Shown here in pieces: positions 47,610 to 56,454 of a stretch of DNA of 64,000 nt. A model generated the notes under the pieces. The model worked only from the letters and a program-made list of their open reading frames with translations. It searched no databases and was not told where the DNA came from. Made by a program: the position numbers and the translations under genes. The DNA is from Maribacter polysaccharolyticus (lineage in GTDB: Bacteria; Bacteroidota; Bacteroidia; Flavobacteriales; Flavobacteriaceae), in assembly GCF_028882255.1 (NCBI RefSeq), contig NZ_JARBUY010000001.1:836344-900343 (forward strand), given 5' to 3'. How positions within the stretch are numbered: the stretch's first letter is position 1; every line of letters begins with the position of its first letter.

Positions 47610-47735
47610 TTTTATTGTTTGGCTTTATAAAAACTTCTTAGCCCTAAAATTAAACGTCATCCTTAAATTAAAATATAAACTATGGTTCAAGTTCGATAAC
47701 TATAAAGTCATGTAAAGGAAGTCCTATAACAAAAA

Positions 47736-47767
47736 GAACCTTGATGGCTTAATAACCATCAAGGTTC
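47736..47767 (-). terminator. Intrinsic terminator between PUL transcription units
   Basis: GAACCTTGATGG (47736-47747) is inverted at 47756-47767 with an 8-nt loop: a 12-bp stem, with A/T runs on both flanks (TTTTT on the minus strand right after the stem). It lies about 60 bp after the stop of the minus-strand GH39 copy 2 gene, ending the 47825-64000+ unit. It could act on both strands. Confidence 0.85.
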
Positions 47768-47824
47768 AAAAAAAATCATCGGTGTGATCGACCTGATGCG
47801 ATAATAGGTTGTGGTGCCGTCGAC

Positions 47825-49459
47825 TTAATTGACCTGTTCAATCAAAACCAAACTCCACGGAGAAAGCACCCTATCTATTTTCAACATTCCTTTTTCATCG
47901 GCAGTAAGTATTTCGGTCTTTAAATTTTCAGCGTATTGCTTCATCACTTTGATCTGTTCACGTGTCGGGGGTTCAGGTTTTCCCATTTTTTCCCAGTAAT
48001 CGTAAATGTTACCGTGATCTTTATCCAAGGTTTCCAACTTAAATTGGGTACCTGGTTTTAAATCGGTCAGTTGCATGGTTAACCGGCGTAATGAACCTTT
48101 CTCGAATTTATCTATCTTTTTAATACTTGAAGGTACTGCATTGTATTGGTCTTCCGGATAATTATAGGCCAAAGCCACGACTTTACCATCACCTGATTTA
48201 CGGCTCACGAATACATAATCGTTCTTAAACAACTTTTCATCACCTAACTGGTGTAGCATTCGGTAAGCATGATACGATGGCTTTACCAATCCTTGGTAGT
48301 TGATCATACCAAAACCACCGTGAAAGATGCTTTCTCCGCCTCCCTTTTCCTCAAAAATATCAGTAAACGTCCAAAAGGCCAAAGAGTTTGCCAATCCAAT
48401 ACAGTCTAAATTCACTTTGGCAATATATGCTGCAGGTGGTAAAAAATCGTGCATGGCATCGCGACTGTTCGGACTCGTATTCCATTCGGTTAAATGAATT
48501 TCGGCATTTGGATAGGCACTATTTTCAATCACTTTGTTTAGCCATTCCATATCATCCTTTGTAGAATTCACGTAGCGTGAAAAGTCCTTTCCTTTTCCTG
48601 TGGTAGGATTGAAAGGATAATCGGTTGGATACGGATGTGTCGATACAAAATCCACCGGCAATTTCTCTTTTTCACAATACTTCAAAAAGTCTTCTATCCA
48701 AGAGCCTTTCCATTGCAAATCGTTGATATTATCCGCTGTAAACGTAATCAAATCCCCATCCCTACTTTCCACTTCACCATCGTACCTTCCATCTGCCACG
48801 AAGTTACTGCTGGAAGGACCTCCTACCTTTAAACGCTTATCTACAGCGCGTACGGCCAACACCGATTGTTTGTACAGTTCAAAATATTGCGACTTGGTGC
48901 CATCGAAAAATCCATAATGCAGATTCGGCTCGTTCCAAACCTCAAAATACCATGTAAGCACCTCATCAATACCGTATCGGTCTACACAGTGTTGTGTAAA
49001 GGCCTTTACCAAATTATGCCATTCATCGAATTTGGATTCGTCCGGGGTAATATTCGCTTTCCACCAAAACTGGGTCTTGCTGTTTTCGGCAGCCAATGGT
49101 TTTGGAAAAAATGCCAGTTCCACAAAGGGCCGTACATTTAAATCGAGCATTCTATCGAATAGATCATCGATGTATTGCCAATTGTAGGTGTACGTGCCGT
49201 TTTTTTCAAAAACCGGGAACATATCGTCATGGAAGATGCCATGAAAACGCACATATTCAAACCCACAGTTTTGTTGGACTTTTTCCAATTGCTCCAACCA
49301 TCCCGCGCGTAACCCTTCGTTGGCACGCCCAGCCCCAACACTTTTGCTCCAGAAGTGCTCGAACTGTTCCCCTTTTTCTTTTGAACTCACTGAAATGCCC
49401 TGTGATACACCCACTTTTACCTGTGTCAACAGTAGTGTAAGTACTAATATTCTTTTCAT
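47825..49459 (-). CDS. GH39 glycosidase (beta-xylosidase type), copy 2
   Basis: A 544-residue exported protein (signal about 1-20, ending GVSQ). The catalytic acid/base is Glu177 in WYFEVWNEPNL and the nucleophile is Glu325 in IHLTEWNTSP. It shares nearly all blocks with copy 1 at 22327-23970 (GAGRANEGLRAGWLEQLE, CGFEYVRFHG, AFTQHCVDRYGI), so the two arose by duplication inside the locus. They may have split specificity, for example plain versus substituted xylose. It is the last gene before a strong terminator. Confidence 0.92.
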   Translation of the reverse strand: MKRILVLTLLLTQVKVGVSQGISVSSKEKGEQFEHFWSKSVGAGRANEGLRAGWLEQLEKVQQNCGFEYVRFHGIFHDDMFPVFEKNGTYTYNWQYIDDLFDRMLDLNVRPFVELAFFPKPLAAENSKTQFWWKANITPDESKFDEWHNLVKAFTQHCVDRYGIDEVLTWYFEVWNEPNLHYGFFDGTKSQYFELYKQSVLAVRAVDKRLKVGGPSSSNFVADGRYDGEVESRDGDLITFTADNINDLQWKGSWIEDFLKYCEKEKLPVDFVSTHPYPTDYPFNPTTGKGKDFSRYVNSTKDDMEWLNKVIENSAYPNAEIHLTEWNTSPNSRDAMHDFLPPAAYIAKVNLDCIGLANSLAFWTFTDIFEEKGGGESIFHGGFGMINYQGLVKPSYHAYRMLHQLGDEKLFKNDYVFVSRKSGDGKVVALAYNYPEDQYNAVPSSIKKIDKFEKGSLRRLTMQLTDLKPGTQFKLETLDKDHGNIYDYWEKMGKPEPPTREQIKVMKQYAENLKTEILTADEKGMLKIDRVLSPWSLVLIEQVN

Positions 49460-49563
49460 ATCCCGTATTTATGGTTTTAAATTGCTTGTTATATTAAACT
49501 ATATTCATTGCCAATAGCAAAGACGTGTTTGAATTGCAAACACATAAAAGATCCCTGATCATT

Positions 49564-50934
49564 TCAATTTTTTACTATCTCGTTATCAATTCCCTTATCG
49601 GTAAACTCCCCATTCGTTTTGACCTTACATAAACTTGAAACCGAATTAAGCTCCACGGGCATCCCCGTTAAGTTTGTTAAAACCACCCCCGAAGTAGGCG
49701 TTGTTCCCAATGGTGAAAAACCATTATTCGCTGACGGACGGGTTGATCCGATTTTTATGGGATGTATTTGTCTTCTTGCCATGTTCCTATATTTCGTTAA
49801 AGTGATGTTGTGGTTATTGCCGGCAATACACGCCAAGGCATGTACCGTGGTTTTGGATTCTGTGGGCAGTAACTCCATTTCTATATCTGAAGCCAAACCT
49901 TTATTCACATGAAGTAAAGGACCATTTACCACATCCCCTCGACTATTTTCAACTTTGACACCTGTAAGGTTAAACCCCACTTCGCACCCAATGGCTTCAC
50001 TGTCCTTAATCAAAACGTCGTCTGTAATCTTTCCGAAAGCAAAACCGATGCGCGTATTTTTCGCTTTACAGTTTACCGCGGTAACCGCTCCTGTTTTAAT
50101 GCCCTTTACCCCGCCTTTTCCATACATACGAAAACCACATTCATTTAAAGACTTTGTATAGCCTGGAGTGATTTTTCTTTTGCCTTCATAATTTTGATAT
50201 ACCGCTGCAAAATGCCCTTCATAAGCAGGTCCCGAAACCTCTGCAAGCATATCATCCGTAGTTCTGGTCACCCCTTCGGCATAACAATTTTCAAAAAGCA
50301 CATTTCTTCCTCCCTGTACAAAAAACAAATGTCCGAAGGCTTTGGAATAAATGGAGCAATCAACAATTGTATCGTTAAGCCCTTCTATACACATTCCACT
50401 ATGTTTTTTCAATGGTACCAAAGCGCCGCCCCCTTTTCCCAACAAATCACCATAACCATATGGGGAAGAACCACTTATACTCAAGGTTACTTTTTCTATG
50501 ATAGCACCATCTCCTGCAATCGTAAAAGAGTGGCCTCCTTTAAACGTCGGATGGTTCCCAATATCCGTAACCGTTAAGCCTTTGATATGAACGTTTTTTC
50601 CTGACACATAAAATTCACTCACGCGTGCTTCAAAAACACTTAAAAGTTTGGTGTTTACCTCTATGGTTACGCCTGTCAAATCAAAAACATTGTTATTCCC
50701 TGAGAACTCGATCATGGCATACCTACCTATCCCATCCGGTTTGGTATTTCGAATAACCCCAGCAGTGAGATATTCCTCCATTTGATACACTCCGGGTACC
50801 ATGATAATGGTGTTACCGCTTTCCGCAGCGTATGTTGCCAGTTCCTGTAATGATCTGATTTTTATTTCCTCAGCGTTTATTGCATTGCTGATCAACAGAA
50901 ATCCTAATATTAAATACCTTGCTATTGTTTTCAA
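49564..50934 (-). CDS. Secreted right-handed beta-helix protein, paralog 3 of 4
   Basis: A 456-residue exported protein (signal about 1-21, ending INA) with the set's entry EEIKIRSLQELATYAAESGN and VPGVYQMEEYL, then GSSPYGYGDLLGKGG, KKHSGMCIEG, AFGHLFFVQGG, FENCYAEG, VTRTTDDMLAEVSGPAYEG and TKSLNECGFRMYG. The His, Arg, Glu core is kept. The start is TTG (50932-50934): the codons upstream run into a stop with no ATG and the first internal Met is beyond the signal peptide. It sits next to GH39 copy 2. Same proposed role as the other paralogs. Confidence 0.8.
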   Translation of the reverse strand: MKTIARYLILGFLLISNAINAEEIKIRSLQELATYAAESGNTIIMVPGVYQMEEYLTAGVIRNTKPDGIGRYAMIEFSGNNNVFDLTGVTIEVNTKLLSVFEARVSEFYVSGKNVHIKGLTVTDIGNHPTFKGGHSFTIAGDGAIIEKVTLSISGSSPYGYGDLLGKGGGALVPLKKHSGMCIEGLNDTIVDCSIYSKAFGHLFFVQGGRNVLFENCYAEGVTRTTDDMLAEVSGPAYEGHFAAVYQNYEGKRKITPGYTKSLNECGFRMYGKGGVKGIKTGAVTAVNCKAKNTRIGFAFGKITDDVLIKDSEAIGCEVGFNLTGVKVENSRGDVVNGPLLHVNKGLASDIEMELLPTESKTTVHALACIAGNNHNITLTKYRNMARRQIHPIKIGSTRPSANNGFSPLGTTPTSGVVLTNLTGMPVELNSVSSLCKVKTNGEFTDKGIDNEIVKN

Positions 50935-50990
50935 TTTTGTACTATTTGATTAAAATCCATTTTTGTCAGTTGTAATTAGGTCCGCTCCCA

Positions 50991-53747
50991 TTAACTAAAT
51001 TCAAACCTTAACTTCGATCCTTCATCAAAGCTTAAATCAGTAGTAAATTGAACAACATAATTATTGGATGCTTCTTTAAATGAAGAACCAACCTTATTTC
51101 CATTCAGTTCAACCTTAACGTCCTTTGCAGCTACCCCTTCTACTTTATCCAACGTAAACTCCTTTAACATTAACTTTCCATAACGCAAGTCAATTTCAGC
51201 AGTAAGCATATCCGCATCTATTTTTTGGACAAACTGCCCCCAACCCTCTGCAGTTGTAAAAGCTGCTTTAAAATCATCCTGTTGCATACGTGGCCCAAAA
51301 GCCAGTTTACCTTCTGGACCGTTGTACCGATAACCACACATCGCCATAAAGGCACTATAACTTGCCATCGCCCGAGCGTAATGATCCCCACATTCCACTT
51401 CGTTATAGGGATTACGGTGCTGTGGTTGATAACGATCGCTGATAGCTTTACCAATAGCCAATCCTTTTTCCAACATGCCTTCCCAAATCATATGCGCTGA
51501 TACTTGCCATTCGAATCCTGACATGCACTCATTATAATAGCGATGAAAACTTGTTTTTTGGGCATTCTCCTTTCCAAAAGGCCATGTGCACATTACCAAT
51601 CCGGCATCACCTTCGGCAGCAAACCAACGACCTTTTGGATGATCTTTTCTAAATTCTCCGACATTCGGGGAAAAGTTATAGGTCCAAAGCGACTCCAACG
51701 CTTTACGAACCTTCTCTCTGGGCAAAACAGGATCTAGTCCAAGATTATACAACCAAAATTCCCCAAGAACCTGATCTATATGGCATCCCGTTGTTGAGCC
51801 TCGTGTTTTTTCGGGTTCTAATTCCGGAATATGGATAAAGTACCCGAACTCTTCTTTCCACATTACATCTACCATGGCAGTGGCACCTTTGGTCACGAGT
51901 GTTTCATACCGCGCAGCCACCTCTGGTTCTTCCATCTGTTTCGCCATGACTGCCGATGCTTTAAGAGCCGCATGGTACATATTCGTTAACCAGTGTACTT
52001 TCCCAAACCAGTTTCCATCCAGAGTATTATGCTGAGCCCCCGTCATTACCCCATCTTCATCCTTATCCCAAGTTTCGATAACATAATCCATAGCGCGTTT
52101 GGTGCGTTCCCAGATACCTTCTAGAAAACTGTAATCCGTTGTCATTTGGCTTTCGCGAAGCACTCTAAGAATGGTGCCACATTGCCCATCAGGAGCTTCA
52201 TTGAACTCCTTTGTGGAACAACGAAAATTCATGGCACCTGTATCGGCTTTAAGGTTTAAATCAAACTCTACTTGTTCCCTACATTCTCGTTCAATGACCG
52301 GGAACAAACGTGCCAATCCTTGAGCGTAATGCCATACATGGGTACAATTACCCTCACAACAGGCAACGCCTTCATCCAAGCCATATCTGTTATCCTGCAT
52401 AGCCAAGCGTTTAGCCAGTTGTGTTTGCATACAATTTACAGGAATAAAGGTTCGTTCCAAAAACCAATACGGCAAGGTAGAATCGTACCATGAATCCACC
52501 CATTTTTGGGTATCGCTTCTAAGTTCTTTTTCTTTTAGTGCTACAATATTTGCAGATGCACTCGCCTTTGGCCACTGGGTAGCGTAGTAATCTATATCTC
52601 TCGTCCATGCTGTTTTTCCAAAACCCGTAACGAATCTTGCATTTGGGAAACGCCAAGACAATGTAAAGGTAACGGTTGTACGTTCTCCGGGCTTAAGTTT
52701 TACCCTACGGCCTAATGATGCGTATGCCTTGTCACTAAAAGGGCGCTCTTTTATTTTTCCAGTTTTTTTATTTGGTTTTTTGGCTTCAAATAAATTTTTC
52801 GCTCCGGATTGGGAACGCATGACATCTACAAAATCAGGTTTCCCATCTCCCAATAATCCTAATGCTACCGCGCCAAAATCATTGGCATGATGGAATGGTA
52901 TTTTGTTTTCTTCATTGTCATCATCCAAAGACTCCGTCCAACACTCTACAACCGATAACCCTTCCAATTCTTGGTACTGACTTAAACGTACGCCGTTGCT
53001 ATTTTCCTTTCCCGTTCTATAATTGGAAAAATTTTCAATCCAACCGGCAATAGCGATATCCTGTTCTTCAGTCGAAGTGTTTATAATGGTGTAACGCATT
53101 ACTGTAACCGGATAACTGGAACCGTCCCTATTCAGCGGAATGAATGGTGTATAGGCTTCTAGTTGGACCTTTACCGGACAATCGGCATCTGAATAGCGTA
53201 CATCACCCATCGGATACTTATTCGTAAATACGATATCTTGAAAGCCACTGGAATCCAACCTGAAAACACGTTTTTCTTTACCCGAGCCCACTTGCAAAGC
53301 AAATCCTTGGTCTATTGGACTGTAAGGCGTAACCGGTTTCATATATTTGTGGCCAGCCCCCATCTCTTTCCATACGTCGTCTGGTTCGCCATCCAAATTC
53401 CAGCACCAAAGTCTTCCATCCCCTCCTAAATAAATCTGGCCTGTACCGATGCCATTTATGGGCATTCCAATGTATTTCAAATCTTCGCCAGTTGCATTGA
53501 GCGCCTCTCCTCTTGCGTATAGACTCGCCATCCATTCTTTGGTGAGCTTTTTATCTTTGGGAATACCATGTTGAAAATCTTCCTGACTAAATGGTCCTGC
53601 CATAAGTTTTACTGGCCCGACAGCAAACATAGCTGCCGATAAACTTGCTTTTTTAATAAAACTTCTTCGGCCATTCGTTACAGGTTGTTTTGGTTCGCAA
53701 CAACTAGAAGTTGGGCAACAGCTATTTTGAATGAGTTTTTTATCCAT
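50991..53747 (-). CDS. GH116-family glycosidase, Tat-exported, copy 1
   Basis: A 918-residue protein with an unusual Cys-rich start (Cys10, 11, 16, 17) before a Tat motif GRRSFIKK (26-33). The body has the GH116 N-terminal beta domain (GIGTGQIYLGGDGRLWCWNL, about 95-115) and the (alpha/alpha)6 catalytic domain with CEGNCTHVWHYAQ (about 464-476), AQHNTLDGNWFG and CHIDQVLGEFW (Asp about 657). GH116 (GBA2-like) enzymes act on beta-glucosides, beta-xylosides or N-acetylglucosaminides. Tat export could mean folding before secretion. It is 20 bp from the second GH116 gene and co-directional. Confidence 0.88.
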   Translation of the reverse strand: MDKKLIQNSCCPTSSCCEPKQPVTNGRRSFIKKASLSAAMFAVGPVKLMAGPFSQEDFQHGIPKDKKLTKEWMASLYARGEALNATGEDLKYIGMPINGIGTGQIYLGGDGRLWCWNLDGEPDDVWKEMGAGHKYMKPVTPYSPIDQGFALQVGSGKEKRVFRLDSSGFQDIVFTNKYPMGDVRYSDADCPVKVQLEAYTPFIPLNRDGSSYPVTVMRYTIINTSTEEQDIAIAGWIENFSNYRTGKENSNGVRLSQYQELEGLSVVECWTESLDDDNEENKIPFHHANDFGAVALGLLGDGKPDFVDVMRSQSGAKNLFEAKKPNKKTGKIKERPFSDKAYASLGRRVKLKPGERTTVTFTLSWRFPNARFVTGFGKTAWTRDIDYYATQWPKASASANIVALKEKELRSDTQKWVDSWYDSTLPYWFLERTFIPVNCMQTQLAKRLAMQDNRYGLDEGVACCEGNCTHVWHYAQGLARLFPVIERECREQVEFDLNLKADTGAMNFRCSTKEFNEAPDGQCGTILRVLRESQMTTDYSFLEGIWERTKRAMDYVIETWDKDEDGVMTGAQHNTLDGNWFGKVHWLTNMYHAALKASAVMAKQMEEPEVAARYETLVTKGATAMVDVMWKEEFGYFIHIPELEPEKTRGSTTGCHIDQVLGEFWLYNLGLDPVLPREKVRKALESLWTYNFSPNVGEFRKDHPKGRWFAAEGDAGLVMCTWPFGKENAQKTSFHRYYNECMSGFEWQVSAHMIWEGMLEKGLAIGKAISDRYQPQHRNPYNEVECGDHYARAMASYSAFMAMCGYRYNGPEGKLAFGPRMQQDDFKAAFTTAEGWGQFVQKIDADMLTAEIDLRYGKLMLKEFTLDKVEGVAAKDVKVELNGNKVGSSFKEASNNYVVQFTTDLSFDEGSKLRFEFS

Positions 53748-53767
53748 GGTATAGAAAAATTGCTTTG

Positions 53768-56431
53768 TTAATTAGAAATGACAAATGTTTCGGTATCGCC
53801 TTTTTTTAAGATCTTTTCACTTTTGAACGATAGACTTCCAAAGTCTTTAAGCTTTATTGACTTTAAAGACAGTTCGCCGCTAAGCACCATAAATGTTATG
53901 GATTTACTTTTGCCATCGTCATTAATACCTACGGTCCCATACTGATTTCCATTCGACCAAAAATAATTTCCCGGAGTTGCTGTAAACTGAATGGATTTCT
54001 CAATAGCTGAATAATGAAAACGGGAAAGTGCAATGACTGCTCCCCAACTTGCCATGGCTCTGGCATAATTGTTTCCACATTCGGCTTCGTTAAACGGGTT
54101 GCGTTTTAAACCATCGTAGCGGTCTCTGATGTTTTTAATGGTGGTAATGGCATCTTCGGTTTGTCCTTCGTAGAGCATTCCTACGGCAGCAGTGTATTCA
54201 AACCCCGTCATAGCCTCTGTGAAATAAGGAAACGGATACAATGGTCGTTCTCCTGGATAGCTTGCCATAACCAATGATTTTTCATCACCCAACACAAACG
54301 AACGCATATTGTTAAAACCTGAGCTACTATCGTCCCTCGAGTTATATTTTATAATACTTTTTAAGGTTGTTTTTACATTTTCTTCATTAGTGAGGTAACC
54401 CAATCCGGAAATGTGGGCGAGATATTGCCCTACCAATTGATCTACCAAACAACCCTTACCCAATTGATAAGCAGGATTTTCTAGATCTTTAGATTCTAAA
54501 CCTTTAAGCAATGGTGCAGCAACCTCGTCGCGACTTTTTGGAGGTTGGATGATATGGATGTAGTATTCTCCATTAAAAAGATTTTCATCCATCCACTTGC
54601 TCCCCTTTTTAAAAAGGGCATTACAGGTTTTTGCGAATTTTTTATCACCTGAAAAATTCGCCATTTCTTCTGCAGCTCGAAGCGCTCCTAAATACCAAAA
54701 TCCCATTTGTGGGTTTGGACCAAAATACTGCACATCCATAGTATTGTGCTGGCAACCATCCATCACGCCATCTTTATTTGCATCCCAACCACCTTCTATC
54801 CAACAGAATTCCATGGCTTTTTTTACGTTTGGCCAAAGTTTTTTCAGCAGTTCGTTATCACCACTCAACTGCCAATCTCTATATATTTTCATGATAGCTC
54901 CCAATTGACCATCGGCAGCAGGTCTATCAAAATCATTCGCACGTTCCAATGGTAAATTCACACGAAAACTCATCATGCCTTTGTCATCGGTAGCATGAGC
55001 AAATTCTATCTCTCGCATAGAACGAGCTAACTCTCCAAACAAAAATGGTGTTGCCTGTTCGTAATTCCATACATGTGTACAGTTTCCATGGCAAACGCCT
55101 TTGGTATCGCTTGTGCCTTCCCATCCGTAGAAGTTTCCATCAGCAGTCCTGAAACAGGTTTGGGTACGAAGGGTTGAAGTATTAAACAGTGCAGCCTCTT
55201 TTACTACATTTGGTAAATCGCTGTTTACAAAAGCATTTACAAAGGCTTTTGTTTTACTTTCAAGGTTTGGTAATTGTGGCATTGTTTTTTCAACCACATC
55301 CCAAGCATCTTTGTACTGGGTAGTGTAATAGTTAGTTAACATATTACTCAATCCATCATCGGCGGGTGTCCACGTTTCCCGATTAGGAAAATGCCATGTA
55401 AGATAAAAAGTTACTTCACGACTCGTATTTGCTGGCACCGATACTTCTACAGCCATAGAAGCCATAGGTCTATCTTCTCCATTATGTTCTCTATTATCTA
55501 AACGACCATCAACACTATAATCATCCCAAAAATCTAAACGTGAATTTCCCCAAACTTCTTTTCCCCAAGACGTACGGTAGGTAACATTTTCGTTACTTGA
55601 AGTTGATAAAGCCATGGTTCCCCAAGCTTCGGAATCTTTGTCTACACCCTCAGAACTCATATAAATACCTTGGGCATTTTTATCTTTTCTGAAAACATTT
55701 TTATTTTCTTTAGCTCCTACAGGAATTAAGGCATTTCCTCTTCCATTGGGTTCGCGTACAGAACCATCTTCACCAATAAAATTTGGCATATTAGCACAAA
55801 CGGATGCAAACACTGCTTTATTTGTAGTATTTGTTAACTCATAGGTAATGACTGCAATGGGAATTCCACTTGCGTTGGCATCACCTGGTATTAAGGGGTT
55901 GAATGCTTTAATACGAACATCAAGCGGCACTTTTTTATCAGAAAGCAATACTTGTCCGAAAGGATAAGCTGCCTTGAAATTACAAGATTCAAAACGAGGA
56001 AAGCCATGATTTACTGCAGTACCGCCAAAGGCGCCTTCATAAAGTGAAAAATCTAAGGGTCCTTCTAATACTCGTGTATCTTTTTTACCATCGGCAGTTT
56101 GTGTAAACAAGGCAAAAAATGGCCCAATATACCTTAGTTTTTCACTGGTTGGAATATAACCTTTGGCGGCTGTATTCATGATTTCCCAATCGCGAAGATC
56201 GCCTCTTCCTCCCAGGGCAACTGTACCCGTACCAATGCCTCCAATGGGCATTGCTATTTTAGCTATGTGATTTTGATCGTAGGCTGTCAATACAGGCCAT
56301 TCATTAGACTTTGATGGCTCTGTTTGTTCCACAATGTTGTGAACGGTATCTTTTGCATCTTTAACACTTTGTGCTTTTACTGATGATACTAATACTGCAA
56401 TAATTAAGAGTAGACTAACTTTTAGCTTCAT
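53768..56431 (-). CDS. GH116-family glycosidase, copy 2
   Basis: An 887-residue exported protein (Sec signal about 1-20, ending VKAQ) and a divergent paralog of the neighbouring GH116. It keeps the IGGIGTGTVALGGRGDLRDW entry, GNCTHVWNYEQ, CQHNTMDVQYFG and GCLVDQLVGQYL (Asp in VDQ). It differs at one notable place: where copy 1 has CEGNCTHVW, copy 2 has CHGNCTHVW, so the Glu is not conserved. If that Glu were the nucleophile copy 2 would be impaired or different, but the family alignment here is uncertain. Probable beta-xyloside or beta-glucoside hydrolase. Confidence 0.85.
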   Translation of the reverse strand: MKLKVSLLLIIAVLVSSVKAQSVKDAKDTVHNIVEQTEPSKSNEWPVLTAYDQNHIAKIAMPIGGIGTGTVALGGRGDLRDWEIMNTAAKGYIPTSEKLRYIGPFFALFTQTADGKKDTRVLEGPLDFSLYEGAFGGTAVNHGFPRFESCNFKAAYPFGQVLLSDKKVPLDVRIKAFNPLIPGDANASGIPIAVITYELTNTTNKAVFASVCANMPNFIGEDGSVREPNGRGNALIPVGAKENKNVFRKDKNAQGIYMSSEGVDKDSEAWGTMALSTSSNENVTYRTSWGKEVWGNSRLDFWDDYSVDGRLDNREHNGEDRPMASMAVEVSVPANTSREVTFYLTWHFPNRETWTPADDGLSNMLTNYYTTQYKDAWDVVEKTMPQLPNLESKTKAFVNAFVNSDLPNVVKEAALFNTSTLRTQTCFRTADGNFYGWEGTSDTKGVCHGNCTHVWNYEQATPFLFGELARSMREIEFAHATDDKGMMSFRVNLPLERANDFDRPAADGQLGAIMKIYRDWQLSGDNELLKKLWPNVKKAMEFCWIEGGWDANKDGVMDGCQHNTMDVQYFGPNPQMGFWYLGALRAAEEMANFSGDKKFAKTCNALFKKGSKWMDENLFNGEYYIHIIQPPKSRDEVAAPLLKGLESKDLENPAYQLGKGCLVDQLVGQYLAHISGLGYLTNEENVKTTLKSIIKYNSRDDSSSGFNNMRSFVLGDEKSLVMASYPGERPLYPFPYFTEAMTGFEYTAAVGMLYEGQTEDAITTIKNIRDRYDGLKRNPFNEAECGNNYARAMASWGAVIALSRFHYSAIEKSIQFTATPGNYFWSNGNQYGTVGINDDGKSKSITFMVLSGELSLKSIKLKDFGSLSFKSEKILKKGDTETFVISN

Positions 56432-56454
56432 AACCTTTATCTTATTGTGTCTTC

